Of a stretch of 64,000 nucleotides of DNA, positions 53,410 to 62,791 are shown piece after piece. Location of the stretch: assembly GCF_015223355.1 (NCBI RefSeq), contig NZ_JADFFK010000001.1:62001-126000 (forward strand). Direction: 5' to 3'. Origin of the DNA: Salipiger mangrovisoli (GTDB lineage: Bacteria > Pseudomonadota > Alphaproteobacteria > Rhodobacterales > Rhodobacteraceae). Both the position numbers and the translations under genes were made by a program. Below the pieces are notes generated by a model. That model saw only the letters and a program-made list of their open reading frames with translations. It was not told the DNA's origin and did not search any database. How positions within the stretch are numbered: the first letter of the stretch is position 1; every line of letters begins with the position of its first letter.

Positions 53410-54270
53410 TCAGGAATTGCTCTCCGGCTGCGTCCCGTTGGCGCGGGCGGATTTCTGCGCCTTCTCCGCGGCCTTGGCCTCGTCCCAGAGCGCATCCATC
53501 TCTGCGAGATCACTGTCCTCGGGGCGCTTGCCGCGGGTTTCGAGCGCTGCCTCGATCGACTTGAAGCGGCGGGTGAACTTGGCATTGGCGCGGCGCAGCG
53601 CCTGCTCGGGGTCGATCTTCATGTGCCGGGCGAGGTTGGCCATGACGAAGAGCAGGTCGCCGAATTCCTCCTCGGCGTGGTCGGGGTCGGTGGCCTCGCG
53701 CAGCTCCTGCGTTTCCTCGATCAGCTTGTCGATGACCTCGTCGGTCGAGGGCCAGTCGAAGCCGACGCGCGCCGCGCGGTTCTGCAGCTTCACCGCGCGC
53801 AGCAGCGCCGGGAGACCCAGGGCCACGCCGTCCAGCACGCCCTTTTCCGCCTTGGCGGCGCGTTCGGCGGCCTTGATCTTTTCCCAGTCGGCGGTCTGCT
53901 GCTCGGGGGATTTCTCGTTGCTCTCGTCGCCGAAGACATGCGGGTGGCGGGTGACCATCTTGTCGGACATGGTGTTGGCCACGTCTTCGAAGCTGAAGAG
54001 GCCGCGCTCCTCGGCCATCTGCGCGTGGAAGACCGACTGGAAGAGCAGGTCGCCGAGCTCGCCCTTCAGCTCGGCCCAGGCTTCGCGCTCGATGGCGTCG
54101 GCGACCTCGTAGGCTTCCTCGATCGTGTAGGGGGCGATGGTGCCGAAATCCTGTTCCAGGTCCCAGGGGCAGCCGGTCTCGGGGTGCCGCAGGCGGCGCA
54201 TGATTTCCAGCAGGCGCGGCATGCCGCCCCTGGGATCGTGGATCAGGTCGTCACGCGGATCGAGGGTCAT
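53410..54270 (-). CDS. mazG: Nucleoside triphosphate pyrophosphohydrolase MazG
   Basis: A 286-aa house-cleaning NTPase with two MazG domains. The N-terminal domain has CPWDLEQDFGTIAPYTIEEAYEVADAI and ELKGELGDLLFQSVFHAQMAEE (EExxE/ExxD metal ligands); the C-terminal domain has KLIEETQELREA and AEEEFGDLLFVMANLARH. Length is normal for the two-domain form. The start at 54270 has GGAG at 6 nt; an ATG two codons earlier has no spacing. It is divergent from the M20 gene pair (63-bp gap). Confidence 0.95.
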   Translation of the reverse strand: MTLDPRDDLIHDPRGGMPRLLEIMRRLRHPETGCPWDLEQDFGTIAPYTIEEAYEVADAIEREAWAELKGELGDLLFQSVFHAQMAEERGLFSFEDVANTMSDKMVTRHPHVFGDESNEKSPEQQTADWEKIKAAERAAKAEKGVLDGVALGLPALLRAVKLQNRAARVGFDWPSTDEVIDKLIEETQELREATDPDHAEEEFGDLLFVMANLARHMKIDPEQALRRANAKFTRRFKSIEAALETRGKRPEDSDLAEMDALWDEAKAAEKAQKSARANGTQPESNS

Positions 54271-54333
54271 GGACATCTCCGGCAAATCGGTATTTGACCT
54301 TTTCCTGCTGCAAAGACCTTCAGGAGTCCACCC

Positions 54334-55494
54334 ATGCCCATCGTGAACCGGATCGCGGATTACGCCGACGAGATGCGTACCTGGCGCCGTCATCTGCACC
54401 AGAATCCCGAGCTGAGCCTCGATTGCCACGGCACCGCGGCCTTCGTCGTGGCACGGCTGCGCGAGTTCGGGATCACCGAGATTCACGAGGGCATCGCCCA
54501 ATCCGGCGTCGTGGCCATCATCGAGGGGCAGGGCGAGGGCCCAGTGACCGCGCTGCGTGCCGACATGGACGCGCTGCCGATGGACGAGGAGACCGGCGCG
54601 GAGCACGCCAGCCTCGTGCCCGGCAAGATGCACGCCTGCGGCCATGACGGGCATACCGCCATGCTGCTGGGCGCGGCGAAGTACCTGTCCGAGACGCGCA
54701 ACTTCGCGGGCAAGGTGGCGCTGATCTTCCAGCCCGCCGAAGAGACCATCGGCGGCGGCCGGATCATGGTCGAAGAGGGCATCATGGACCGCTTCGGCGT
54801 TTCCGAGGTCTATGCCATCCACACCGACCCCTCGCTGCCGCTGGGCACCATGGCGACCACCCGCGGACCGATCATGGCGGCGGTCGACGATTTCGAGCTG
54901 GTGCTGACCGGCAAGGGCGGCCACGCGGCGCATCCCGACCTCTGCATCGACCCCGTGCCCTGCGCGTTGGCGATTGGACAGGCGCTGCTCTCGGTGCCGT
55001 CGCGCAATGCCGATCCGCTGAAGTCTCTGGTGGTCTCGCTGACCACGGTGCAGGGCGGCTCGGCGACCAATGTGATCCCCGAGACGATGCGGCTTGCCGG
55101 GACGATCCGCAGCTTCGATCCCGAGATTCGCGCCATGGCCGAACGCCGCCTGCGCGAGATCGTCGAGGGTCAGGCCATGGCCTATGGCGTCACCGCGGCG
55201 CTGGATTTCCAGCCGAACTATCCGCCGACCGTCAACCACGCCGCGCAGACCGATTTCGCGGTGAAGGTCGCCCAGGGCGTTGTCCCCGAGGTGCTTGACG
55301 AGATCGCGCCCTCGATGGGGGCCGAGGATTTCTCCTACATGCTCGAGGCGCGGCCGGGCTCCTTCCTCTACCTCGGACAGGGCATCGGTCCGTCGGTGCA
55401 CCATCCGAAGTTCGATTTCAACGACGAGGCAGCGCCGCTTGGCGCCTCCTATTTCGTGAAGCTGATCGAAACTCGGCAACCCTTGCGGGCGTAA
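54334..55494 (+). CDS. M20 family amidohydrolase (hippurate hydrolase-like), first of tandem pair
   Basis: A 386-aa zinc peptidase/aminoacylase of the M20D group. Metal ligands: Cys-His in HACGHDGHTAM, catalytic Glu in FQPAEETIGGG, His in VYAIHTDPS and a C-terminal His in PSVHHPKFDFND. The lid domain begins GKGGHAAHPDLCIDP. It hydrolyses N-acyl amino acids or related amides. Roughly two thirds identical by eye to the next gene, so the pair arose by tandem duplication. The His segment IHTDPSLPLGTM diverges from the common MHNxPG. Confidence 0.92.
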   Translation: MPIVNRIADYADEMRTWRRHLHQNPELSLDCHGTAAFVVARLREFGITEIHEGIAQSGVVAIIEGQGEGPVTALRADMDALPMDEETGAEHASLVPGKMHACGHDGHTAMLLGAAKYLSETRNFAGKVALIFQPAEETIGGGRIMVEEGIMDRFGVSEVYAIHTDPSLPLGTMATTRGPIMAAVDDFELVLTGKGGHAAHPDLCIDPVPCALAIGQALLSVPSRNADPLKSLVVSLTTVQGGSATNVIPETMRLAGTIRSFDPEIRAMAERRLREIVEGQAMAYGVTAALDFQPNYPPTVNHAAQTDFAVKVAQGVVPEVLDEIAPSMGAEDFSYMLEARPGSFLYLGQGIGPSVHHPKFDFNDEAAPLGASYFVKLIETRQPLRA

Positions 55495-55524
55495 GGCTTT
55501 TCGGTCTTCATTGCGGGCAAGACC

Positions 55525-55545
55525 CCCCGGCCACTCCGGCCGGGG
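55525..55545 (+). other. Stem-loop between the two M20 genes
   Basis: Perfect 8-bp stem CCCCGGCC-ACTCC-GGCCGGGG without U-tract in the 74-bp gap. It could moderate expression of the second gene. Confidence 0.45.
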
Positions 55546-55568
55546 CGCGACCCGAGGAAAGACCGCGA

Positions 55569-56735
55569 ATGCCCGTCATCAATTCCATCGCCGCCGACGC
55601 CGAGACGCTGAAGGCATGGCGCCGTCACCTGCACCAGCATCCCGAGCTGCAGTACGACTGCCACGAGACGGCGAAATTCGTGGTGGAAAAGCTCAAGGGG
55701 TTCGGCATCACCGAGATCCACGAGGGCATCGCGCAATCGGGCGTGGTGGCGATCATCGAGGGCCGAGGCACCGGGCGCACCATCGCGCTGCGCGCCGACA
55801 TGGACGCGCTGCCGATGGAGGATCTGTCTGGCACCGATTATGCCTCGAAGGTTCCGGGTGTGGCGCATACCTGCGGCCATGACGGTCATACCACCATGCT
55901 GCTCGCCGCCGCCAAGTACCTTGCCGAGACGCGCAAGTTCGCCGGCCGCGTGGCGCTGATCTTCCAGCCCGCCGAAGAGGGCGGGGCCGGGGCCAAGGCG
56001 ATGATCGACGAGGGGATCATGGACCGCTTCGACGTCTCCGAGGTCTATGGCATGCACAATGCGCCGGGCGACGCGCAGGGCCACTTCCTGACCACCGCCG
56101 GTCCGCTGCAGGCCTCGGCCGACGAGTTCCGCATCGACATCACCGGCAAGGGCGGCCACGGCGCCTCGCCGCAGGAGTGCATCGACCCGATCCCGGCGGG
56201 GGCGGCCATCGTGCAGGCGATGCAGACGATTGTCAGCCGCAACGTCAACGCGCTCGACCGGCTGGTGGTCTCGGTGACCGAATTCCACGCCGGCACCACC
56301 TTCAACATCATCCCCGGCACCGCCTACCTGACCGGCACCGTCCGCTGCTTCTCGCCCGAGACGCGCGACCTTGCCGAGCGCCGCATCCGCGAGATCGTCG
56401 ATCTTCAGGCGCAGGTCTACGGCTGCACCGCCGAGCTGACCTACGATCGCGGCTACCCGGTCACTGTGAACCACCCCGAGCAGGCGGCCTTTGCCGCGGC
56501 GGTGGCGCGCGAGGTCGTGGGCGTCGACAAGGTTACCGACGATTGCGATCCGATCATGCCTGCCGAGGACTTCTCCTATATGCTCGAGGCGCGCCCCGGC
56601 GCGTACCTGTTCCTCGGGCAGGGCGACACTTTCGGCTGCCACCATCCGAAGTACGACTTCAACGACGAGATCGCGCCGATCGGCGCCAGCTTCTTCGCGC
56701 GGCTGATCGAGACCGCGCTGCCGCTTCAGGAGTGA
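55569..56735 (+). CDS. M20 family amidohydrolase (hippurate hydrolase-like), second of tandem pair
   Basis: A 388-aa paralogue of the preceding gene with the standard M20D ligands: HTCGHDGHTTM, FQPAEEGGAGA, VYGMHNAPGDAQG (the usual His-Asn-x-Pro-Gly) and a C-terminal CHHPKYDFND. The lid domain carries GKGGHGASPQECIDP. It has its own AGGAAA-type ribosome binding site and lies 4 bp before the agmatinase-family gene, suggesting that the three act in one pathway, for example release and breakdown of an N-acylated amine or guanidine compound (inference). Confidence 0.93.
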   Translation: MPVINSIAADAETLKAWRRHLHQHPELQYDCHETAKFVVEKLKGFGITEIHEGIAQSGVVAIIEGRGTGRTIALRADMDALPMEDLSGTDYASKVPGVAHTCGHDGHTTMLLAAAKYLAETRKFAGRVALIFQPAEEGGAGAKAMIDEGIMDRFDVSEVYGMHNAPGDAQGHFLTTAGPLQASADEFRIDITGKGGHGASPQECIDPIPAGAAIVQAMQTIVSRNVNALDRLVVSVTEFHAGTTFNIIPGTAYLTGTVRCFSPETRDLAERRIREIVDLQAQVYGCTAELTYDRGYPVTVNHPEQAAFAAAVAREVVGVDKVTDDCDPIMPAEDFSYMLEARPGAYLFLGQGDTFGCHHPKYDFNDEIAPIGASFFARLIETALPLQE

Positions 56736-56739
56736 TCCC

Positions 56740-57717
56740 ATGGCCCTCGAGGACGCGAAATCCCAGATCGACCATGCCTTCACCCGCGCCGAGCTGAAGG
56801 GGCCGAGTTTCGAGAACGTCTTCGGAGGCGCGGCCTCCTTCCTGCGCCGGCGCTACACCAAGGACCTTGCGGCGGCCGACATCGCGGTGACCGGCGTGCC
56901 CTTCGACCAGGCGGTGACCAACCGCACCGGCACCCGCTTCGGCCCGCGGGCGATCCGCGAGGCTTCGCTGCTGCAGCCCTGCGACGCGCCCTATGGCTGG
57001 GGATTCGACGTGCTGTCGGAGTTCGCCATCGCCGACTACGGCGATCTTGCCTTCGACTATGCCAACGTTCCGGCCTTTCCGGCGACGCTGGAGGCGCATG
57101 TTTCGGGCATCCTCGCAACGGACACCGCGGTGGTGACGCTGGGCGGCGATCATTCGATCACCCTGCCGATCCTCAAGGCCCATGCGGCCAAGTACGGGCC
57201 GCTTTCGGTGATCCAGTTCGATGCCCATACCGATACCTGGGCGGACGATGACTTCGGTCGGATCGACCACGGCACCTTCCTGTACAAGGCGGTGAAGCTG
57301 GGCCTCGTGGACCCTGCGCGCTCGGTGCAGATCGGCATCCGCACCGACAACCCCGACACGCTGGGTTTCAATATCATCGACGCCCGCACCCTGCACCGCA
57401 TCGGCCCCGAGGCGGCGGCAGCCCGCGCGCGCGAGATCGTGCGCGGCCATCCGGTCTACCTGACCTTCGACATCGACGCGCTCGATCCGGCCTTTGCGCC
57501 GGGCACCGGTACGCCGGTCTGGGGTGGGCTGACGAGCCATCAGGCGGCGGTCTGCCTGCGCGAGTTGGCGGGGATCAACATGGTGGGGGGCGATGTCGTC
57601 GAGGTCTCGCCGCCCTTCGACACGACCGGCGCAACGGCCATCGCCGGGGCGCATGTGGCGACCGAACTGCTGTGCCTCTGGGGCTGGACCCGGCGCGGAA
57701 CGACGGGCGCTGCATAG
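56740..57717 (+). CDS. Agmatinase/ureohydrolase family protein
   Basis: A 325-aa binuclear-manganese ureohydrolase. All ligand motifs are intact: LGGDHSITLP, FDAHTDTW (Asp-x-His-x-Asp) and FDIDALDPAFAPGTGTP; the C-terminal DVVEVSPPFDTTGATAIAGAHVATELL is agmatinase-like. It would release urea from agmatine or another guanidino compound such as guanidinobutyrate or guanidinopropionate. It directly follows two amidohydrolases. Confidence 0.93.
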   Translation: MALEDAKSQIDHAFTRAELKGPSFENVFGGAASFLRRRYTKDLAAADIAVTGVPFDQAVTNRTGTRFGPRAIREASLLQPCDAPYGWGFDVLSEFAIADYGDLAFDYANVPAFPATLEAHVSGILATDTAVVTLGGDHSITLPILKAHAAKYGPLSVIQFDAHTDTWADDDFGRIDHGTFLYKAVKLGLVDPARSVQIGIRTDNPDTLGFNIIDARTLHRIGPEAAAARAREIVRGHPVYLTFDIDALDPAFAPGTGTPVWGGLTSHQAAVCLRELAGINMVGGDVVEVSPPFDTTGATAIAGAHVATELLCLWGWTRRGTTGAA

Positions 57718-57828
57718 GCACAATCTTGCGAGCCGGGCGTGATGTGCTTTGATCGCGCGCGGAATTCGTGAAAACAGGACCCATCCGCCGTCCTAGGCGC
57801 GGCGGGCGGACAATGACGAAAGGAACGC

Positions 57829-58245
57829 GTGGTGCGCATGATATTCTGGGCTGTGCTTCTGCTGGGGATTGCCGGGCTGGCATGGATTAGGCTCGCACCC
57901 TCGGACCCCGCGGTCTGGAACGTCGATCCGCAGGTGAGCGCCGATCAGGATCTCGCCAGCGGCGTGCGCCGCCGCATTCAGGGGGGCACGGAAACCTTCG
58001 AACGGCTGCATCGGATCATCCTCGAGAGCCCGCGCACCGAGGTGCTGGCGGGCAGTCCCGGCGAAGGGCGCGCGACCTACGTGTCGCGCTCCAAATGGAT
58101 GGGCTTTCCCGATTACACCACCGTGCAGCAGAACGAGGGCCAACTCGGGCTCTACGCGCGCCAGCGTTTCGGCCAGTCCGACATGGGGGTGAACAAGACC
58201 CGCGTCGATGGCTGGCTGGCGCGGCTGGCGGCGCAACAGGACTGA
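57829..58245 (+). CDS. DUF1499 family small membrane-anchored protein
   Basis: A protein of about 138 aa with one N-terminal hydrophobic helix (IFWAVLLLGIAGLAWI) followed by a periplasmic DUF1499 domain: RLHRIILESPRTEVLAGSPGEG, YVSRSKWMGFPDYTTVQ, LGLYARQRFGQSDMGVNKTRVDGWL. The function of the family is unknown. The start is uncertain among GTG 57829, GTG 57832 and ATG 57838; AAAGGA at 57819-57824 favours one of the GTGs. Confidence 0.85.
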   Translation: MVRMIFWAVLLLGIAGLAWIRLAPSDPAVWNVDPQVSADQDLASGVRRRIQGGTETFERLHRIILESPRTEVLAGSPGEGRATYVSRSKWMGFPDYTTVQQNEGQLGLYARQRFGQSDMGVNKTRVDGWLARLAAQQD

Positions 58246-58249
58246 GGCG

Positions 58250-58316
58250 GCAAGGTCCTTCGAAGGACCTTGCAAATCTCTTTCAAGAGATTTGCTCCCG
58301 CGCTTGCCGCGGGAGC
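58250..58316. other. Chain of three perfect hairpins between convergent genes
   Basis: Three adjacent perfect inverted repeats share GC junctions: a 24-nt uninterrupted palindrome (58250-58273, centre CCTTCGAAGG), an 11-bp stem with a 2-nt centre (58272-58295, GCAAATCTCTT / AAGAGATTTGC) and a 9-bp stem with a CTTGC loop (58294-58316, GCTCCCGCG / CGCGGGAGC). Every base from 58250 to 58316 is in one of them. It probably acts as a terminator for both convergent genes, but no U-tract follows. Confidence 0.8.
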
Positions 58317-58330
58317 GTTCCGGGTGCCGG

Positions 58331-59020
58331 TCACTCCGCTGCGTAGCGCGCGGCGTTCTCGGCAAAGGGTGCCATCTGCTCTGCGAGCGCCTCGGTGAAG
58401 GCCGGTCGGGCCGTGCAGTCGGAGAGAAAGACGTCCAGCTTCGGGAATTGCGAGACGATCGGCGTGTCGCGCAGCCCTCGCAACACCGTGGCCATCAGCA
58501 GATCGGCGACGGTGAACTGCGCGCCGGCGAGCCAGTCCCGCCCTTCCATCGCTGCCTGAAGCTGCCCCAGCCGTCGCTCGACCGCCTTGCGGACCTCGCG
58601 TTCGATCGTCTCGGCCGCGGCCTTGTCGACCGGCAGGCGGTTCAACTGCTGGTACATCAGGATCGGCGGCTCGACGGTGTTCAGCGCGGCAAAGACCCAG
58701 CTCAGAGTGCGGGTCCGCCCGGCGGCATCCTCGGGAAGCAGCGCGCCGCCGCTGGCCTCGGCGATGCGCCACAGGATCGCGCCGCTTTCGAACATCGGCG
58801 TGTCGGCTGTGGTGAGCACCGGCACCTGGCCGAAAGGCTGGCGCGCCAGATGCGCGGGCGCGCCTTGGGTGCCCATGGCGAGCAGTTCCACCTCGTAGGG
58901 CAGGGCGGCTTCCTTCAGCGCCCAGCGGACGCGCAGGTCTCGCACCAGGCCCTGGGCAAACGGTGGAACCCAGTCGAAGGCGGTGACGGTCAGCGGGGCA
59001 TCGGTCAAATCGGCGGGCAT
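58331..59020 (-). CDS. Glutathione S-transferase family protein
   Basis: A 229-aa cytosolic protein with an N-terminal thioredoxin-like GST domain ([47 protein letters not shown] with the cis-Pro and the glutathione-binding Glu-Ser) and a C-terminal helical domain ([20 protein letters not shown]-capping motif). The reaction is unknown. The start at 59020 was chosen because the sequence before it is not GST-like and AAGGG lies upstream. Confidence 0.88.
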   Translation of the reverse strand: MPADLTDAPLTVTAFDWVPPFAQGLVRDLRVRWALKEAALPYEVELLAMGTQGAPAHLARQPFGQVPVLTTADTPMFESGAILWRIAEASGGALLPEDAAGRTRTLSWVFAALNTVEPPILMYQQLNRLPVDKAAAETIEREVRKAVERRLGQLQAAMEGRDWLAGAQFTVADLLMATVLRGLRDTPIVSQFPKLDVFLSDCTARPAFTEALAEQMAPFAENAARYAAE

Positions 59021-59184
59021 CGGGGCGACCCTTTCAGAAAGCTTGCGGGAGAAGAGAGCGAGTATCAATGCTTACGTTGATATCAACATATGTGGCCCCG
59101 GTCAAATCTTCCCGTCCCCGAGGGGGGCGGTCCGGCGATTGCCCGCTCTTGACCGCCGCGCGGCAATCGGGAAAGGAGGTCGGC

Positions 59185-60231
59185 ATGATCCCCGCAGACC
59201 GCCTTCACCAGATCCGTGACCGTTTCGAGTATGTCCAGGCCTGCATGGCCGAGGGCCGCGGCGACATTGCCGCGCTGGGGCGGGAGTATGCAGACCTCAA
59301 GCCCGTGGTTGACCAGATCGCCGAGTGGGAGACGCTCCAGGCCGATCTCGCCGAGGCCGAGGAGATGCTCTCCGATCCCGAGATGAAGGCGCTGGCCGAG
59401 GAGGAGCTGCCGCAGCTGCGCGCCCGCATCCCCGAGGCCGAGCACGCGCTGCAACTGGCGCTGCTGCCGCGCGATGCCGCCGACGCCCGGCCCGCCATCC
59501 TCGAGATCCGCCCCGGCACCGGCGGCGACGAGGCGGCGCTCTTCGCCGGCGATCTCGCCCGCATGTACCAGCGCTACGCCGAGACCCGCGGCTGGCGCTG
59601 GGAGGTGATCGAGGAGCAGATGTCCGAGCTGGGCGGCATCAAGGAACTGGTGGTGCGGATCGAGGGCGAGAACGTCTTTGCCCGGCTGAAGTTCGAAAGC
59701 GGCGTGCACCGCGTCCAGCGTGTGCCCGAGACCGAGAGCGGCGGGCGCATCCATACCTCGGCGGCGACCGTGGCGGTGCTGCCCGAGGCCGAGGCGGTGG
59801 ACATCGAAATCAACGCAAACGACATCCGCATCGACACCATGCGCAGCTCGGGGGCGGGCGGCCAGCACGTCAACACCACCGATTCCGCCGTGCGCATCAC
59901 CCACATCCCGACGGGCCTCGTGGTGACTTCCTCGGAGAAGTCCCAGCACCGCAACCGCGAGATCGCCATGAACGTGCTGCGCGCGCGGCTCTACGACATG
60001 GAGCGGCAGAAGGCTGCCGACAGCCGTGCCTCGGACCGCAAGGCGCAGGTGGGCTCGGGCGACCGCTCGGAGCGCATCCGCACCTACAATTTTCCGCAGG
60101 GCCGGATGACCGATCACCGCATCGGCCTGACGCTGTACCGGCTCGAGTCGATCCTCGGCGGCGATCTCGACGAGATCATCGACGCGCTGACCGCCGATGC
60201 GCAGGCGGCGCTGCTGGCGGAGATGGCATGA
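59185..60231 (+). CDS. prfA: Peptide chain release factor 1
   Basis: A 348-aa release factor for UAA/UAG. The GGQ peptide-release motif is in [20 protein letters not shown], and the PxT codon-recognition motif reads PET in [14 protein letters not shown], which identifies RF1 instead of RF2. AAAGGAGGT 6 nt before the ATG at 59185 fixes the start. It overlaps prmC (ATGA), its own methyltransferase. Confidence 0.97.
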   Translation: MIPADRLHQIRDRFEYVQACMAEGRGDIAALGREYADLKPVVDQIAEWETLQADLAEAEEMLSDPEMKALAEEELPQLRARIPEAEHALQLALLPRDAADARPAILEIRPGTGGDEAALFAGDLARMYQRYAETRGWRWEVIEEQMSELGGIKELVVRIEGENVFARLKFESGVHRVQRVPETESGGRIHTSAATVAVLPEAEAVDIEINANDIRIDTMRSSGAGGQHVNTTDSAVRITHIPTGLVVTSSEKSQHRNREIAMNVLRARLYDMERQKAADSRASDRKAQVGSGDRSERIRTYNFPQGRMTDHRIGLTLYRLESILGGDLDEIIDALTADAQAALLAEMA

Positions 60232-61076
60232 CCACGGGCTCGGCACTGCTTGCCCGCGCCACCGCGCGGCTGGTCGAGGCGGGGGTGGCCGACCCCGGCC
60301 GCGACGCCCGGCGGCTGATGGCGCATGTGCTGAAGGTGCCGCCGGGGCGGCTGACGCTGTTCCTGCCCGAGCCGATCGCGCCCGAGCACGCGGTGATCTT
60401 CGACGCGCTGATCGACCGCCGCGCGGCGCGCGTGCCGGTCTCGCACCTGATCGGGCGGCGGCAGTTCTACGGTCGTGAGTTCCTCGTCACGCCCGAAGTG
60501 CTCGACCCGCGCCCCGAGACCGAAATCCTGATCGAGGCGGCGCTTTCCGGCACCTTTGCGCGCGTGCTTGATCTCGGCACCGGCTCGGGCTGCATCCTGC
60601 TGACGCTGCTGGCCGAACGCGAGGGGGCCTCGGGCATCGGCACCGATCTCAGCGAGAAGGCGCTCGAGGTGGCCTTCTGGAACCGCAACGCGCTGTCGCT
60701 CGAGCCGCGCGCCGCGCTGGCGCAGGGCGACTGGTGGGGCGCTCTGGGGCGGGCGCCCGAGCGCTTTGACCTGATCGTCTCGAACCCGCCCTACATCGCG
60801 CTGTCCGAGATGGCAGAGCTGTCGCCGGAGGTGCGCGACCACGAGCCGCGCATGGCCCTGACCGACGAGGGCGACGGGCTCGCCGCCTACCGCGCCATCG
60901 CCGCCGGGGCCTTGGAACATTTGCTTCCGGGCGGACGGCTGCTGGTCGAGATCGGCCCTGCGCAGGGGGCAGATGTGGCGGCGCTCTTCGAAGCGGAGGG
61001 GCTTTGCGACGTCGCGGTCATCACCGATCTGGACGGGCGCGATCGGGTCGTCAGCGGGCGGCGTCAGGCGCTTTGA
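60228..61076 (+). CDS. prmC: Release-factor glutamine methyltransferase PrmC
   Basis: A 282-aa SAM-dependent enzyme that methylates the Gln of the GGQ motif in release factors. SAM site [16 protein letters not shown], catalytic NPPY in [13 protein letters not shown], and the N-terminal substrate-recognition helices. It is translationally coupled to prfA, the common arrangement. Confidence 0.96.
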   Translation: MTTGSALLARATARLVEAGVADPGRDARRLMAHVLKVPPGRLTLFLPEPIAPEHAVIFDALIDRRAARVPVSHLIGRRQFYGREFLVTPEVLDPRPETEILIEAALSGTFARVLDLGTGSGCILLTLLAEREGASGIGTDLSEKALEVAFWNRNALSLEPRAALAQGDWWGALGRAPERFDLIVSNPPYIALSEMAELSPEVRDHEPRMALTDEGDGLAAYRAIAAGALEHLLPGGRLLVEIGPAQGADVAALFEAEGLCDVAVITDLDGRDRVVSGRRQAL

Positions 61077-61303
61077 GCGGTCATTTCGCCGCTCGTGCGG
61101 GGAAATCGGCCGGAGCAACGTGATTTTTCTCTTGTAACGCCGGTCGTGAAATGGTTAGCAGGAGGGGTCGGAGCGGTGGATGCCTCACAGCGGTCCCGCT
61201 CGACGTTAACCCGACATTGGAGTGATCACGGTCAAGACCGCGCCGAAAAGGTGCAGCGCCGCGATCACAGGGACAGTCAGACACAAGGCTGATAGCAGAC
61301 AAG

Positions 61304-62014
61304 ATGCGATCCTCGAAATCCCGCTCGCGGTCGAAGAACAACCGCAACCGCAATACTCTTGGGAACGTCGTCAACCGCGTGTTCGACAGTTCGGGCCCGG
61401 AGGGCAAGGTGCGCGGCACGCCGCAGCAGATCATCGACAAGTACAACCAGCTTGCCCGCGACGCGGCGCTCGGCAACGACCGTGTCGCCGCCGAGAACTT
61501 CCAGCAGCACGCCGAACACTACATGCGCCTTCTCTCCGAAGCGCAGAAAGAGGCCGACCAGCGCCGCGAGCAGCAGGAACGCGAGAACCGCGAGCGTCAG
61601 GCGCAGCGTGATCGTGACCGCTCGGACCGGGACCAGCCGCGCGGCGAAGGCCGGGGCGAGGGCGGGCAGTCGGGTGGCAGCCAGCAGCCGGAGGTCAGCT
61701 TCGACGCACCGCCGCCGCGCCAGCCCGAGGTCGAGCAATCCGGGCTGCCGGGCATGGGGGACCAGCCCGACGTTCTCGGCGGCAGCAGCGAAGACGAGGA
61801 CGACAGCGGCCTTGTCGAGACGCCGGAAAGCCGGGCCGAGACCAAGCCCAAGCCGCGCGCCCGCCGCGCCAAGAAGGACGAGGGCGGTGCCGCCCCCGCC
61901 GACGCAGGTGCCGAGACGCAACCGGCCGAGAAGCCCAAGCGTCCGCGCAAGCCGCGCAAGAAGCCCGAGGAAGCCGCGACCGACGGCGGTTCGGCGTCCG
62001 GCGCGGCCGAGTGA
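61304..62014 (+). CDS. DUF4167 family protein
   Basis: A 236-aa basic, disordered protein. The N-terminal conserved domain (about residues 10-75) contains NRNTLGNVVNRVFDSSGPEGKVRGTPQQI and DNFQQHAEHYMRL-like AENFQQHAEHYMRLLSEA. The rest is a low-complexity region rich in Arg/Glu/Gln, then a Pro/Lys/Arg tail (KPKPRARRAKKDEGG, KRPRKPRKKPEE). The family is widespread in Alphaproteobacteria; an RNA- or nucleic-acid-related role is suspected from composition only. Confidence 0.9.
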   Translation: MRSSKSRSRSKNNRNRNTLGNVVNRVFDSSGPEGKVRGTPQQIIDKYNQLARDAALGNDRVAAENFQQHAEHYMRLLSEAQKEADQRREQQERENRERQAQRDRDRSDRDQPRGEGRGEGGQSGGSQQPEVSFDAPPPRQPEVEQSGLPGMGDQPDVLGGSSEDEDDSGLVETPESRAETKPKPRARRAKKDEGGAAPADAGAETQPAEKPKRPRKPRKKPEEAATDGGSASGAAE

Positions 62015-62048
62015 TCCGGGGCTGATGGCCCTGTATGCAAGACTTCTG

Positions 62049-62077
62049 AAGGCCCCGCCGCATGGACGGGGCCTTTT
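62049..62077 (+). terminator. Intrinsic terminator after the DUF4167 gene
   Basis: AAGGCCCCG / CGGGGCCTT perfect 9-bp stem with a 9-nt loop followed by TT and GCTTG. It lies 35 bp after the stop. Confidence 0.8.
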
Positions 62078-62119
62078 GCTTGCGCCGCGTGGACCGGGCG
62101 CAGGGACGCGGGGGCCGGC

Positions 62120-62656
62120 ATGACGCTGCACGTGGCGCTGCTGCGCGGGCTGAACGTCGGCGGTGCCAACGCGCTGCCGATGGCCGAGCTGCGGGCGCTC
62201 TGCGAGGGGCTGGGCTGGCGCAACGTGCAGAGCCACCTGGCCTCGGGCAATCTGATCTTCGAGGCAGAGGGAACGCGGGACGAGCTTGCCGCCCGCCTGC
62301 GCACCGCGCTGGCGGGGCGGGGGCTCGATGTGCCGGTGCTCGTGCTGCCACCCGCCGAGCTCCGTCGCGCGGTGACCGGATGCCCCTTTTCCCCGGCCGC
62401 GCCGAAGCTGGTCCACGCGGGTTTCCTGTACGGGCAGGCGGCAATCGATCGCGACCTCTTCGCGCGGCTCGCGGAACCGGGCGACGGACTGGAAGAGTCG
62501 GGCGGTCTTCTCTGGCTGCACACGCCCGGCGGCTTTGGCCGCTCGAAGCTGGCGCAGCGGCTCGAGGCGATTGCCGGTGTGCCGCTCACCGCGCGCAATC
62601 TGTCGTCGCTCGGCAAGCTCGTGCTGATGCTGGACGCTAGGGAAGAGACGCGCTAG
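62120..62656 (+). CDS. DUF1697 family protein
   Basis: A 178-aa protein matching the DUF1697 pattern: VALLRGLNVGGANALPMAELRALCEGLGW, SHLASGNLIFEAEG, a middle with FLYGQ, and the C-terminal GFGRSKLAQRLEAIAGVPLTARNLSSLGKLV. The function is unknown. It stands alone between a terminator and cysS. The predicted start is the ATG at 62120. Confidence 0.9.
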   Translation: MTLHVALLRGLNVGGANALPMAELRALCEGLGWRNVQSHLASGNLIFEAEGTRDELAARLRTALAGRGLDVPVLVLPPAELRRAVTGCPFSPAAPKLVHAGFLYGQAAIDRDLFARLAEPGDGLEESGGLLWLHTPGGFGRSKLAQRLEAIAGVPLTARNLSSLGKLVLMLDAREETR

Positions 62657-62791
62657 AAGCCTTGCATGACCCTGCGCATCACCACCCTGATTTGCTGCAT
62701 TACCCGCTGATTTCTTCGGCGGGCCGGTCTTCTATTCCAATCGAGAGACGAAGTTGCTAATCCCGCCGCGACCGCCGCGAAGGAGCGCGAC

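Noticed and set aside
54271..55479. N-terminal extension of mazG in frame through the M20 gene
   Set aside because: Shadow of the M20 gene on the other strand; MazG homology begins at 54270, where GGAG is correctly spaced.
61077..61303. Possible gene or RNA between prmC and the DUF4167 gene
   Set aside because: No coding signal. A 6-bp GAGCGG/CCGCTC stem at 61075-61094 without U-tract is too weak to call a terminator with confidence.
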